DNA of 64,000 bases from Geosiphon pyriformis (lineage: Eukaryota; Glomeromycota; Glomeromycetes; Archaeosporales; Geosiphonaceae). The DNA lies in contig JAAOMT010000299.1 of NCBI GenBank assembly GCA_016748015.1, positions 338,166-402,165 on the forward strand, given 5' to 3'. This document shows, one piece after another, positions 13,701-26,400 of the stretch. How positions within the stretch are numbered: position 1 is the first letter of the stretch; each line of letters opens with the position of its first letter. The notes under the pieces are model-generated. The model searched no databases, was not told the origin of the DNA, and was given only the letters and a program-made list of their open reading frames with translations. A program made the translations under genes and the position numbers.

Positions 13701-13708
13701 GCACCAAA

Positions 13709-14645
13709 TATTACAAATAATTATTTGGGGTGTTGAAACAAATAACAAATCTGTAATTTGGTGCTCAATAGTTGATGTTATTGGTAATTTTAAAGATTTT
13801 TATAATCTGAAAGTTTTGATAAAGTTTTTTGTATAATATACAAAAATTCACTTAATGTTTTAGTACCTATTCTGGAAGTTTTTTTTATAAATTTTTTTCT
13901 CAGTATGGTGGCTGGTTTTTTTGATAAGTTATCTTTAATCTTATGAGTTCTTTACTTTTGTTTCACAGGTTTTTTATTAGGCTATTCTTGATGTTAATAA
14001 CTCAGTACTTAATTTTTTTAATCAATTAATAAACAACACAGAAATAAAACAAAAAGAAAATAAAAAAAAATAAGAAAAAAAATAAGCAATTAGTATTTGT
14101 CAATAGTCATAATTAAGAGCTATTGGTTCAGTATGATTAAGTATTAGATTTTATCAACATGGAGTGTTAATAAAGTGGAAGTAATTAATATTTCTTAATC
14201 AAGTAATAATAATATAAATTCAGGAAATAATAGATATTTTATTAATATATAATTTAATTCTGCTTTAAGTTATAGAAAAACTACTTTTTTTAAAAAGAGA
14301 TATATTAGATAATTAATTAATTATTGGTATCAATTCTGTTTTTTTTGCTTTTAATATTTTTGCTATATATACATAATTTTTGTTAAATAAAATCTCATAT
14401 TTTTTTAAGCAATATGTCTTATTTTCTCTGATAATACTTTTATTGTTAAGAAATATGTTATAATTTTCTGATAATATGTTCATTGTTGAGCAGTATGCCA
14501 TAATTCACTAATAATATGCATATTACTAAACAATATATTATAATTTTCTGACATTGTGCTCACTCACTAAGTGCTATTTTTCTATTGGTTTATTTTTTTA
14601 TTTGTTTTTTTTATTTTTTTTTTGGTACTTTTTTTATGAGTAACA
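13709..14645 (-). repeat. 5' LTR of copy B (inverted)
   Basis: It starts TATTACAAATAATTATTTGGGG and ends TTTTTTATGAGTAACA, the reverse complement of the LTR start TGTTACTCATAAAA. The palindrome array is at 14400-14570. The 8 bp to its left (13701-13708, GCACCAAA) are the reverse complement of TTTGGTGC, the first bases of the primer-binding region in copy A. Confidence 0.85.
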
Positions 14646-16060
14646 GCAAATTACTTAGTTTGAATATTTTGAACTTTAAAGAGTTTTTTAATTTGTAAAA
14701 ATATTTACATGAAATTTGATCAGATATTATTGAAGTGTACATAGATAGATTTTTAAATAATACTGGTTTTGCCAAGATTATTAGTGAGATTATAGCTTAT
14801 TTTTCTGTTGTGAATATAAGTATTAATATTAGAATATATGGACTTTTGTTTTTTACTATGGCTAAATTATAGGCTATTGCTTTGTTTTTAAAATATGTTC
14901 TATTTTTTTGTATAATAGCTTTGTATCTAAATAATTAAATTATTATTAATATGTATGTGTTTGAAATTTTGTTTGCTGTACTAGACTTTTATAATTAATA
15001 TTGAGTAGAAAAAAAACATATTAGTGATTTGATTAAAAATAAAATCTTTTAATTAAATAAGTAAAAATTAAAAGTTATTTAAAGATTTTAAACAATATTA
15101 AAGCTAATATAATAACAAATAAAACTGTTTACTTTCCTATTTTTTGTCAATTAGAATGCATAAATACTCTTTATAGCTAAAAACACAGCTGTATTTGACA
15201 ATACTTGTTATTTTGTTTGTAATTTGTATAGATCTATTTGTTAAGTTTATTAGAAAACTGGTTTTGGTCATAATATAATTTCAAATGTGTTTATTAGAAA
15301 AATGAATTGGTTGGTTACTGCAAATATATAGTATTTTAATTTACATATGTTTTTTGGATTTATAAGCAGAAAATTTGTTAATTTGTATACATACTTAATA
15401 AAGACTGTATATAAACAGTTATTAATAGTAATTAGAAAAAAATTATATGACAGAACATATTTAAATATATTGTATTTGTTGTATAATAAAGTAAAACTGT
15501 TAGATTATGTTTTTATTTGTGTTAAAAATAGTAGTATTTATAAGAAAATTTTGGCAGAAACTTTTAAATAATGAATTTTGTTGATAAGTACTTATGTTTT
15601 TTTTATGTTTGTTGTCTTGAAAACTTTTTTTATGTGTTTATTAGATATAAACTTGTATATAGTAATTTGCAAAAAATTAGTGTTAAAAAATTAGTGTATA
15701 AAGACTATTACTGCTTTTAACAAAAAAAATCAGATTGTTTTTGTTGTTATTGAATATATTAGATAATTAATAAAAATACATTATTCAAAATTGTGGCTTG
15801 TGAAATTTAAATATAAATAAAGATAAAAAAAACTGAACTAATTAAAGATAAAAGTTTGATGTCAGACTTGTTTTATAATATGATGACTATATTATTAGAT
15901 AAAATAATTTAAATACTTGGTATTATTAAGTTTTTTGTAGTTAGTTTTAGTAGATACAAACAATGTCTTTTTTTTCTGGTTTGAAATATAATATATGTAT
16001 TTATATAAATATGTAGTATTGTTTTGTTTGGCCCAAGTGGCTAATTACATATAATAAAAA
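14646..16060 (+). mobile_element. LINE 3' fragment, copy C
   Basis: This plus-strand remnant covers the C-terminal part of LINE ORF2. Around 14735 it reads EVYIDRFL (RNase H start), then YGLLFFTMAKLQAIAL near 14840, which matches the RNase H of LINE B. 15347-15571 encodes YLIKTVYKQLL, YLLYNKVKLLDYVFIC and KILAET, matching the C-terminal zinc-binding region of LINE B. The ORF ends near 16016 and the LINE 3' tail (TTTGGCCCAAGTGGCTAATTACATATAA) follows at 16027-16055. It is cut at the left by the copy B LTR. Confidence 0.8.
15347..15571 (+). pseudogene. LINE C ORF2 C-terminal zinc-binding remnant
   Basis: A 74-codon open stretch is all that stays readable of the LINE C ORF2 C-terminus. Cys and His positions around the KLLDYVFIC segment parallel CLLCYEVKLPDHVFTC in LINE B, but one Cys is replaced by Tyr, so the zinc site is broken. 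In LINEs of this kind this domain follows RNase H and is thought to help nucleic-acid binding. Confidence 0.6.
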
Positions 16061-16830
16061 CATAAATTATATTTAATTTAAGTTATTTAGTCTAATTTTA
16101 TATGTTAGATAACAGTTGAATTATACTTGTAAAACTTAAATAAAAAAAAATAACACTATTAAAATCATATTTTAAAACAGTATAAACAATATAATTATAA
16201 ATTATATACTTAAATAAATTAAGTTTTATTTATATTTTTAATTATAATATTTTAAATTTAAACTAAATTGTTACATGATAATATTTTATATAAGTAATTA
16301 AATTTTTAATAATAATACAAGTTTTTATTTATAAAATTCAAATTATAAACATTAATGCTTATTAATAAAATATATTACAAAATATAATACATATTATTTT
16401 TAACTTAAAATTTTTTGTACATATTAGTTTTAACAATATATAAAGTTTTTTTTATAAAGATAAATTATATTAAAGCAATATAATTAATTTGGCATAATAT
16501 AACAGACTTTATTACAGTTTTTTGCCAAAAATTAATTAATCACAATTTTAATTAACTTAAATTTTTTATACTTAAAAAGTATAACCACTACAGTTTTTTT
16601 TGTAAAGATTTCTCTTTTATAATTAACAATAATTATTATTAAAAATACAAAATTTTATACAAAAATCTTATTAATTTACTGCAATTTCAAAATATAAATA
16701 TTATATAGTAAAATTAAGATTTTTTAATTACTTTTCAGAATATTATGTCTTTGTCAAAGTTAAGATTAATTTACTCTAATGCATAATAAATTATTATTAT
16801 TTAATTTATTAATGTCTATATTGCTTATTT
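16061..16830. other. AT-rich spacer, no gene seen
   Basis: Very AT-rich, with no supportable ORF. It separates the retroelement cluster from the RdRP island. Composition shifts to a more gene-like mix at about 16830. Confidence 0.5.
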
Positions 16831-17501
16831 TTGGAAAATTTCAAACCAATTATCTTGATTTTATCTTTTAAAAGTGTTACATTATTTAAGGCTAAAGCGT
16901 TCCAATTTACTTCTTCGAATCTTTCTTGTAAGAACCCCATGAAAAAGTTGCAAGGTTTTCAGCTGATGAGATTTATTAATACATATGACCTTAAAAACAG
17001 GAAATATATCGGTCTTGATTTGTTTTTATAGTTTGTTAAAAGATTTTCGACTAAACATAAATTAAATGTAGATCTCTATTAAAATAAGGTAGGTTTTAAC
17101 AACTTGTTATCGGATGATTAGTTTGCCACTATTTGAGTGTATCCACAAAGAATCACTGGTTATCAATAATAATATATTTTAACTTTCCCAAGTCATCGAA
17201 AAACCTGTTTAAGTTCCTTTTTCTTTGTTTTGGCATTATTATCTGGGCCAATGAAATTTCCTTCAACATCCCAATAAGAGACAAAATTTTTCAAACCATG
17301 CACAAGGAAATCAACAAATCACTTCTAGGAAAATGGATTCATGTTCAGAAATAGGAAGATTTCTCTTTACTGTTTACTCTACAAACCTTTAAAAATGCAA
17401 TTAACCTTTCAAGATCATTCCTTGTAAAGTAACTTCTCTTTTGGTCGGTTCTCTTTTTAAAAACTATTCTCACTTGCGCTTGACGACCTAGTCCTTCTCT
17501 C
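16831..17501 (+). other. RdRP upstream region, possible 5' UTR or missed exon
   Basis: Base composition here resembles the RdRP exons more than the spacer. Two short open stretches occur (16831-17031 and 17133-17354), but neither has a motif I recognise and neither joins the RdRP frame through an obvious splice pair. I see no clear TATA box close to the chosen start. It may hold the promoter and 5' UTR, or a decayed N-terminal exon. Confidence 0.35.
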
Positions 17502-20500
17502 ATGGCTTATCACCCGGCTGTCGAACACTGGGTAGTAGAAGCTAATAATAAACTAAAGCGTATATATTTAGAAGATAGGCGGAAAAATTTTATCACTTGG
17601 GAACATATGGATCTCATGCAAGAAATAGTTTCTGTTGGTACACCGGATAACTTATATGATGTAATGAAAGAGTTTTTAACCAGGTGCCAAAAACTAAGAT
17701 ATGACCAATCATTCCATACTTCACAAACAAAATTACGCAATTTTCTTAGCGAGACAATTTTAAAATTGAAAGTATCTTCAAATTGCGTTCCAGAAATCAT
17801 GCAAGAAATCGAAATTGATACATTCCCTTCCCAACGTTGCCCTTCTATTGATCAGTACGACTGGGGTCATCAAAGATTTGCAACAAATCTGGGTGCATTC
17901 GATACTCCCTCGAGTGTACATCACGCACAAGAAAGTTCTTCATCCAGACTTTTTGGATCATCCGAACCATTCACCATGTCATCAGGGCTCAAAACCATGG
18001 TCGAAGGAAAAACCCCGATAACGTTGTATGATGAACGGCCTTCAAATCAATTTCAGCTTTATCCATTATCAGGAAGTCCCCGTAACAATTCGCATATCTT
18101 TGCCAATAATTCTAAAACATCTCTATGGTATGCTCCAGGAAATGCTCGTCTAGAATGGTCCCCTAACCACTTGGAACATTTATCAAGGTTGGAATATTAT
18201 AAAACCTTTGAGATTGCTCGCTATATGAAACCTTTTGGGAAACTCGATGGGAATCTGATTAATTGGGACGCTCTAATTAAAATTCCTCTTACCGAAATAC
18301 ACGACATAATGATCAACTGGTATAAAAAGTATCTACATAAAGATCCTCAACCAATTTACAATGTGTTACCAAAGAGATCATCGAGATATATCACAAATAG
18401 CTCAAATATTAAAAGCAGCATAATTTTGTCAGCAACTTTAGAGTGGAAAGGTCACGCACCGGCTCAGCTTACGTTAAACCCCCTAAAAAGAGGGCCCTCA
18501 AAACGAATTTTTAGAAAATACGGTGCTGACAGGTTTCTTAGTCTGAAGCTAGATGCAGATACCCAAAAGTTTGGTAAAGAAGATCGCGAAAGACTCGAAA
18601 AACTTTTGCTCACTCCAATTAACCTGATGGGCCGTATCTTCGAGTTCTTCTATGGCAAAGAAAACACAATATTTTATTTTGCTACGAAGGGGAGAGAATT
18701 GGATTCCGTTACTATCTGTGAGCTAATCAATTGGCATATCCCACTCGAGGAGACCAATTTGGGTTTACCTGTCTCAAAGTTCGTATCCCGAATAGCCCTT
18801 TGTTTATCTGATACAATACCGACAATTTTATTTGAGCCTCACCAAATTCGTCTGGTCTATGACGAAACTTCACCAGATGGCACGTGTATGACTGATGGAT
18901 GTGGTATGATTTCCTTAGGGGCAATGGAAAGAATCGCCGAAATTTTGTCACTTAAACCAACCCCGTGCGCAATTCAAGCCCGAATCGGAGCCACTAAAGG
19001 TATCTGGTTTTTAGATCATGAAATGAAAAAATCCAGTGAAATATGGATAGAATGTCGAGAATCCCAAGTAAAATACGACATAAGCTTGGGTACAGAAAGT
19101 CGAGATTCAGATTCTAATTTAAGAACTTTAGATGTTGTCAAGGTTATAAAGTCACCTTCTTTCGCGGGAACCCTCAATGCGCAATACATAAGAGCCTTGC
19201 ATTGTGGTGGAGTAAAAGAGGAAGTATTTCTCGAGTTGGTAAAAGAACAGATTGAAAATGTGAAATCACAGGTTGTCGATCGCAATGAAATGGCTGTTCT
19301 GATTAAATGGCTTGAAGGGACGGGCAATACAATGGCATTGCGTTTGAGCGAAGATCGACACGCAAAAGTTTTTGAGGATTCGTTCTCTGATGTCATATCT
19401 AATAGTTCGGAGGATTTCGCGGAAGGTCCAATCAGTTCTGGATATCCAAATAACAGATATGAACTTTGTATTCAGATGCTACAAGCTGGTTTCATCCCCA
19501 GTCAATGCCCTTATTTGGCCAAGGAGCTTACATCTATTGTACAAATAGTTTTGAGAACCTTGACTTCTAAATATCGAATTCAGGTTCCCCTTTCACGTGT
19601 TTTAACCTGTATCGCTGATCCGACTAAAACATTAAGACCCGGTGAGATTTTCATTCAATTGGATGAACGGGCTGGGTTAGATAATCACGGCAATAGATTC
19701 GGCGTAATCGAAGGCGATGTTCTCGTTACAAGAACACCATGCCTGCTGCCTTCAGACATGTATAAAGCCAAGGCGGTGTTGAATCCTAAATTAATTAGAT
19801 ACTTCAATCTTGTAATTTTTCCGATTCAAAGTATCCCAGGGGAAGGATCACTCGCAAGTCGCTTGTCTGGTGGTGATTACGATGGGGACACTGTAAGTAA
19901 AAGTTCGAAGTTTTTCAATTTTTTTTTCAAAGCTTAGCATTTATAAACATATTTTTTTTTTAGATTTTTTGCTGTTGGGAACCTCGGATTGTCGACAGAT
20001 TTCATAATAGCCCGGTCATTGAAATTCAGGAAAATGTAAAAAAGGGTATTTCTCAAGAGAAAATTAAAGTCTCTGACATACTCAAGGGTAATGAGAATCC
20101 GAGCTTGGTTTTTCAAAGGCATTGCCTTAACATTCACTTGAACGATCTCTCCAAGAAGCTCAATTTATTCAACCATTTCCATGATTTGTGGTCCGATTTT
20201 TATGGCCTCAACAACACTCATTCTATATATTTGGCCCAAATGTGTGGCAAGCTTGTAGATGCGACAAAACAAGGTCTATCGGTGACGGAGGAAGTTTTCC
20301 TGCAAGACCAGAACAAGCTACGTAATTGTCCGACTCCTATTTGGGTTTATGAACGTAGTTTACATAAAAAAAGAAAAAAAAACAAGGAAAAAAGCCTTGA
20401 AGTCTCTGATGAACCTCCACCAGCGAAGATCAACAAAAAGGGTTTTATGAACGAATTATTAAAAAATATGCGTGAACTGCTCCATGAAGTGAACTATTCG

Positions 20501-21100
20501 CATTTTACAGTCGCACCCAATGTCGAAAATGCTCTTGATACGGATATTACTAGGTTTCATGAACTTGAATTTGAAAAGGCTGCTCGAATAAAACGTGATA
20601 CAGGGATTGGAGATTATTTAGAAGACTTGGAAAATATTGAAGTATCAATTCAAATCCTCGAGGAAACTTTCCGGAAGACATATTCCGGAATTCTGCAACC
20701 CCGAATTCCCGGTACTAATGTCGATTCGACTTCATTATCAAGGAATGAAGAGATTCTTGCTGCCGATCAAGAATTTCTCCAACACTTAATTGAAAACCCT
20801 AATCCGAACACTTACCTTTCGGAAAAATTTCGTTATATGGACCATAATATTGGTTCTCCGGATTTTAACTTTTTAATCCAGCTTAAAGCCAGCATTCTTT
20901 ACACGGTTTCATTTAGTCATAGCCCGACCAAAAAGTGTTGCTGGAAGCTAGCCCTCCGTGCAATTTGTAACATTAAAACTTTGAAGCTCGGGACTTTAAA
21001 GGAGCCAAGTAGACAACATGGACCTATAGGAGGATCTCGTACTTTTACAGAAGATGCCTGGAAAACTCATCGGTTAGATGGTCGATGGGTCAGGAATTAG
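17502..21100 (+). CDS. RNA-dependent RNA polymerase (RNA silencing type), two exons
   Basis: Encodes about 1175 aa: exon 1 17502-19892, a 71-bp intron 19893-19963 (GTAAGT...TTTTTTTTTAG), exon 2 19964-21100. The frame is kept across the junction and both exons are otherwise open. Cellular RdRPs of this family copy single-stranded RNA into double-stranded RNA for Dicer. The diagnostic catalytic loop SGGDYDGDT is at residues 789-797, with the three Asp of DYDGD at 792, 794 and 796. Before it stands GDVLVTRTPCLLPSD (about 740-755), typical of the family, and RIGATKGIW (about 492-500). The core starts near residue 290 with LEWKGHAPAQLTLNPLK and the KRIFRKYGADRFLSL segment. A basic low-complexity stretch (KKRKKNKEK) lies near 20365-20400. 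The start at 17502 is the first ATG of the long frame; a further upstream exon cannot be excluded. The gene is intact and less AT-rich than its surroundings. Confidence 0.93.
19893..19963 (+). other. Intron of the RdRP gene
   Basis: Donor ACT|GTAAGT directly follows the codons for DYDGDT, and acceptor TTTTTTTTTAG|ATT restores IFCCWEPRIVDRF in frame. Without splicing the protein would end after 14 unrelated residues and lose the C-terminal 378 aa, so the intron call is firm. Confidence 0.92.
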
Positions 21101-21440
21101 CAGAACAATAAGGGTCAAATACATACCACTTTTTGCTACAGTAGTTTGTTTACTTTAACGCTCCCTTTATTTTTGTAAGATAATCACTTTGAACTTATAA
21201 TTTACTTTTAGCATCAGCAACTTAGTCACGTTTTCTTTTTCTATCCCATGTATATTGTCTACATTCGTTCACAAATATTTGATTGATTTAAATTCAACAT
21301 TAGATTACATAAAAAAAGAACCCAATGGGTTTTATTAATTGTATTAATATTTTATTAAGCTGACAGCTAATCTCCACTTTTAGTTGACACCAGCCTTGAA
21401 CCTATACATAAAATATATATGCATTACTGGAATTGTTATA
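21101..21440 (+). other. RdRP 3' flank
   Basis: Non-coding sequence after the RdRP stop, with gene-like composition to about 21440. It presumably holds the 3' UTR. I see no further ORF. Confidence 0.5.
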
Positions 21441-21442
21441 GG

Positions 21443-21495
21443 AGTGGATCATGCATTCTCTATACGTAACCAATCATTTGAATTTATGTTAATGT
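21443..21495 (-). repeat. Stray LINE 3' tail motif
   Basis: GTGGATCATGCATTCTCTATACGTAACCAATCATTTGAA aligns with the minus-strand LINE A tail at 23363-23405 (GTGAATCATGTATTTTTTACACATAACCAGCCATTCAGA). No LINE coding sequence is recognisable beside it. It is either a severely 5'-truncated LINE copy or part of a SINE that shares the tail. Confidence 0.5.
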
Positions 21496-21499
21496 CCTA

Positions 21500-23330
21500 G
21501 TTTACCAGCTTTTGGTATTTTTAAAATTAAACTTAATTTCAACATTAAGCAGTTTTTATAAAATTATTAATAATTAATATATTTTTATTTATTATTATTA
21601 TGTATATTATTATGTATTGTATAAAAATTTTTTTTAACATAATTTTTATCCAAATTAGCCAGTCAGTTATTAAAAGTTTTAAATTAAGTTTTAAAAATAA
21701 AAGTTGGATTTATTTTATTATTAAGCTTAATTTTATTAATTAATAACAAAAAAACTTGTATTATTAAAATATTAATAAATTTCAAATTTAACTGAAAATT
21801 AATATTAAACAACAAATTAAGTAATGACTTATTATATAAAAGTAAATTAACACAATAATTTTACAATAATAAACAATTTAAAAAAATATAACAAATAAAA
21901 AATAGCAGTTTTATAAATAATTTAAACTTTAATAATATTATTAAAAATATTAACACTTTTTTTATTTAAACTACTTATTTAAATAATAATAAAAATATAA
22001 AAAAAATATAAATAAATTATGTTTAATAAGTTTTTAAATTTAAATTTAAAATAATTAATTATTAATTTTTTTTTCTTATTTTTATAATTATAATTAGAAC
22101 AAAGAGTAAAAAAGTTTTAACATTATTTTTTCTATAGTAACTAATAAAGCTTTAACAAAAAAAATTTTTTTATTATAAAAACAACTAGACAAAACATTTT
22201 AACAATATTTTTTATAAATATTAATAATAAAAAGCTATCTTTAATAGATTTTAAAACATTTTTTTATTTTTAACCAATAATTTTTTTTAATTAAAGTTTT
22301 TTTTAAAAAACACATTAAAATTAATTCCAATACTATTTTTATTTTTTTTAAAAGCTCTAAAATTTTTAATAATAAACTAATTAATAAATTGGTTTTTTGT
22401 TTTTATTTTATAACTACTATTATTATTATTTTTACAAATAATCAAATAAACCAAAAAATTAAAAAACAACAATAGTTATTTGTATTTATTATTATTATAT
22501 TAAGTTTATTTATGATTTCAAATAAAATTTTTTTAATAGCAATTAGTTTTTTTCTTAATATAAGTATTAACATAAATACTATATCTTTTAAAGTAAACTA
22601 AAATCAACTATTAGCTGTATTGCCAAATATAATTTCTTTTAACAGAATATTACTAATTCTAAAAACAAAACAAAACAAAATATATTTTTAAATATATTTT
22701 TAATTAATTAACTTATTAAATTATCTAATCTTAAATATTAAACTGATTAAATAAAAACTAAATTAATTATTTTTTTTTGTTTTTTGGTATTATCTGATAT
22801 TTGGTATTACTTTTAAGATTAAATTGGTTTTGATTAATTTTTTGTTTTATTTATTGTTTAACTTTGTTAAAATTAAATAAGTTTCAAAAAACAATATAAA
22901 ATTGTTTTATGTAAATTTTGTTTTTAATATTTTTTTAATTGCTATTATTAAAATTGCTATTAATAATTTTTTTTAATTATATTTATAATTATAAAATTTT
23001 TTGTAATAATCTTTGTTTTTTTATTTTTGTATTTTGTAATATTTTTTTAATATATTTTTTAATAATATTAAAAATGTTTTTAGTGTTTTTAGTGTTTTTA
23101 TTTTAATTAAATTTAAGTTTGTTAACTTGTGATAATATGTTATAATTTATTTTAAAAACTTTTTTTCTGTTGTTATTATTCTTACTTATTAATTTATATT
23201 AATAAAAAACAGTATTCAAATTTTTTTTACTTAAATAAAAAAAAATTATTATCTTAAAAAATACTTTTAAGACCAAATTAATTAATCTTTTTTATTTATT
23301 TATTTAATGAGTGAAATTCAAACATTACTT
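21500..23330. other. AT-rich desert, no gene seen
   Basis: About 1.8 kb of almost pure A/T with short homopolymers. No ORF or recognisable element could be read on either strand. By analogy with the other deserts here it may be fully decayed transposon sequence, but nothing proves that. Confidence 0.5.
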
Positions 23331-23419
23331 AGTACTATATATCATACAAATGATCTAAATTAGGTGTGAATCATGTATTTTTTACACATAACCAGCCATT
23401 CAGACTAATCAGAACAACA

Positions 23420-26400
23420 CTAGACACCTATATGAACAGAGACTACATTTTCTATACTTGAGAAAAACAAACACGATTTACAAAATTTAAAGCCCACATT
23501 TACTGTCTCAGTTATACCCAATAATTTAACCATGCCAGCTAAAAACATTAAAGAAAAACCTAATATTAGAACAAAAATAAAACCATTACATAGAATCAGG
23601 CCATTTTTTTCCATAAAAGCACAGTGTTTGGTATGCACTAACCAGATATCTTCTTAGAATACAAAACAAAATCCACACACAAAATTCACAATATGTTGAC
23701 TTGCAATCTTAGAATCTTTGAAAACTGAAACAGATTCATAATACCAATTATTAAAAACAAAACCCTTAAATAGTGCTGTGCTAACTGTAATATTAAAAAC
23801 ACAAGTGGACAACAACTGCAAAACACAAAAAAAAGAACAAAATAAACCAGAGTGCACATCCCAAATAGATGCATAAGTATTCAACAACTAAGCATGACCA
23901 GCAGCATTAAATGAACAGAAAAAACATGGTTAGACACCTCAATATTACCGCAAAACAAGCAAACTACACTGGAATAACACTTATTATATAATCACTTATA
24001 CATAGCAACAGGAAGCCAATAATGAAGAGCTTTCATAAAATATGTTCGGGAACCAGCCATCCACTTACTAGTGAAACCAGCTGCCAAGTGAAAATTAAGA
24101 TGCAACATCAAAGATAATCTGAACCAATTAATCTCCACATGCATACTATTCACCATCATTCAAGAACCAGAACCAGTTTCCCAATACACACAATAAACAG
24201 ACCAAAAAACTCTCTGAACAAAATGTCTAGAATTACCAAAAACTACAATACCACCAGCTCTAAGGTAATGTTTACTAATCAAATGAGATAGTGCCAATTG
24301 GAGACAGCAGCCACTTTGGCAAATGTATCAGCATGCTCATTGCCAAAAATGCCAGAGTCACCCCTAATCCTATGCCAACTAACATTTAAATTTTTGTGAT
24401 GAACAGTGCTTACAATGTAACAATGTTCAATCCAATACCGATTTCTGAAATTGAGATAAATCAACTTTAAATCTGACCTATATACATTCAAGGCAGCCTA
24501 GCTGTCTGTGAACAGATCCACAAAATAAGAAGAGGAAACACACTCAAGAGCCAAAGCAATAGCTTGTAGTTCTGCTATAGTGGAAGACAACAGACCAAAA
24601 ACCCATACACTTAAACCCAAATCAACATCTTAAAAAAAAACAGCTGCACCAGCTTTTACACCAAAAGTTCCCAAGCCACTCAAAGATCTATCCATATAAA
24701 CAGAGAGACAATTTGTATTAACATACAGCAGATTGTTTCTGATGATACCAAACTTATAAGACTGCAAAATATCCAAAGAACCATGACTATCCAAAAGTGG
24801 AGAACTGATAAAGAATAGTAACACTACCAAAAAATTGAACAGAAAGTTTAAACCAAATAAGAATAGGGCCATGGAAGTCCAATTACTTTTACTGCTTAAA
24901 GATTCTCTATTTAAAAACAGCACCACTCTAGTCATACAGCTGGTTCACAAAAACAATACCATAACATTAAAAGGAAGAGACACACTTAAGATAAGTTGAC
25001 TTACCAAAGACAAGAGACATAGGAGTTTTACTCTAAAAATGAAAAACACTGGCCAGAGAATCACCCAAAAACAAATCATACTTAAAGAATATACACACCA
25101 TACTCACCAGAAAGTTATTTGAAAGGTTGACATTAACACAAGCTAAAAACTGTAAAAAGTGAAGTGAATGCCAGCTGAGAACCTAAAAATCATGTAACCT
25201 ATAAGAAAATAACTTGCCCAAAATACCAACTGAATTTGCAAAGGAAACAACTGAGACAGATTTGCTTTTAGCTTGAACTTACTTAAACATTTTTAAACTA
25301 TACAAAGAAGGATAATAAATCATGTAATTAGGGAAATTGAATAGCAAATTAGACTTAGACTTCAAGCTCTTGTAAATGAGAGCATTCTATTTATTATACA
25401 CACTAATAGGAATAAAACTGAATTGAGTCCTATAACTTATGATTAGATAAAGGACTGCAGACACCAAATATGCAAATTGTTTATCTGAAATCGCCTTCCT
25501 TAAAACAAAATTGACAAAAAATTGAACATTTAAATAAGCCTTAGCCAAGCTAGGTTTTGACAAACTCTCAAAAGACAAAAAGATACTCAGGTAGTGGTGC
25601 AACTCTCTTTTTTTGGCAACAAAAATAGGCAAACCACTGATAGTTAGATAAAGATTTTTGATCTGACAGTTAATAAGAATGATCACAGTTTTGTCATTAT
25701 TGATGGAAATATTATTAAACCAAAAAAATTCACTTGCAACATTAAGAATATATTATGTAGCAGCTTGATTACTACCAACTCAAATCATATTATTGACAAA
25801 AGCACTAGCAGCAAAAAATGAAGTCAACCCAGTCTGAGATTTTGCTTTGCCAGTTTTGGAAATAAAATAAAAATTTAATCTATAATTACACATATTTTCT
25901 TGCCTCTTAACCTCACACAGAAGTGGATTATAGAATATATATCACAGAAAAGACGAGAAAATCTTCTTTTGATCCAAACCATCATGAACATAATACTTGC
26001 CAGTCAGACTGAAATCTGTCATTACTTTGTTAACATGACCATTGTGAAAACTTCCAAAAAATCTAATAAATTTGTTACACATCTTGATTCTTGTCAAACT
26101 TTTTCTAAGATGTTCCTAACTAACAGAGTCATAAGTCTTATGCATGTTCTACAAAACCAGCCAAAGTTTTTGGTTCTTCTCCAAAACATCTTTAATAACA
26201 GAACCAATAGCAAAAATAGAAGATTGTATTATCATACTTCTTAAAACAAAAAAGTTGTTCCCATAGAAAAAATTAAAAATGCTGCAAGCCAGAGAAATTT
26301 TGTTAGAAAGAATTTTAGAAAAAACCTTATGGGCTGTTTCAATCAAAACAATAGGATAAGTATTTGTAAAAACACTCTCCTATTTATAAGGTTTGAGAAT

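Larger units (their letters stand above)
3724..14645 (-). mobile_element. Heavily decayed Ty3/gypsy element, copy B
   Basis: A minus-strand relative of the element at 29086-39156, with LTRs at both ends (3724 to about 4600, and 13709-14645) and an internal region in the order expected when read right to left: leader (12690 down), gag (about 11560-11280), protease (about 10480-10345), Cys-rich module (about 9900-9480 and 9463-9176), dUTPase (8932-8500), RT (about 8000-7200), RNase H (about 7060-6680), integrase (about 6550-5600) and the 3' accessory ORF (about 5300-4620). No frame stays open beyond about 100 codons. Differences from copy A are mainly transitions. The leader is interrupted by a solo LTR. 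The two outer flanks do not share a target duplication, so the locus was rearranged after insertion. Confidence 0.85.

Noticed and set aside
16831-17354. N-terminal exons of the RdRP
   Set aside because: The short ORFs here have no family motifs and no splice pair joins them in frame to 17502; kept only as a possible 5' UTR.
18727-19396. Minus-strand ORFs of 74 and 126 aa
   Set aside because: They are shadows antisense to the RdRP coding exon.
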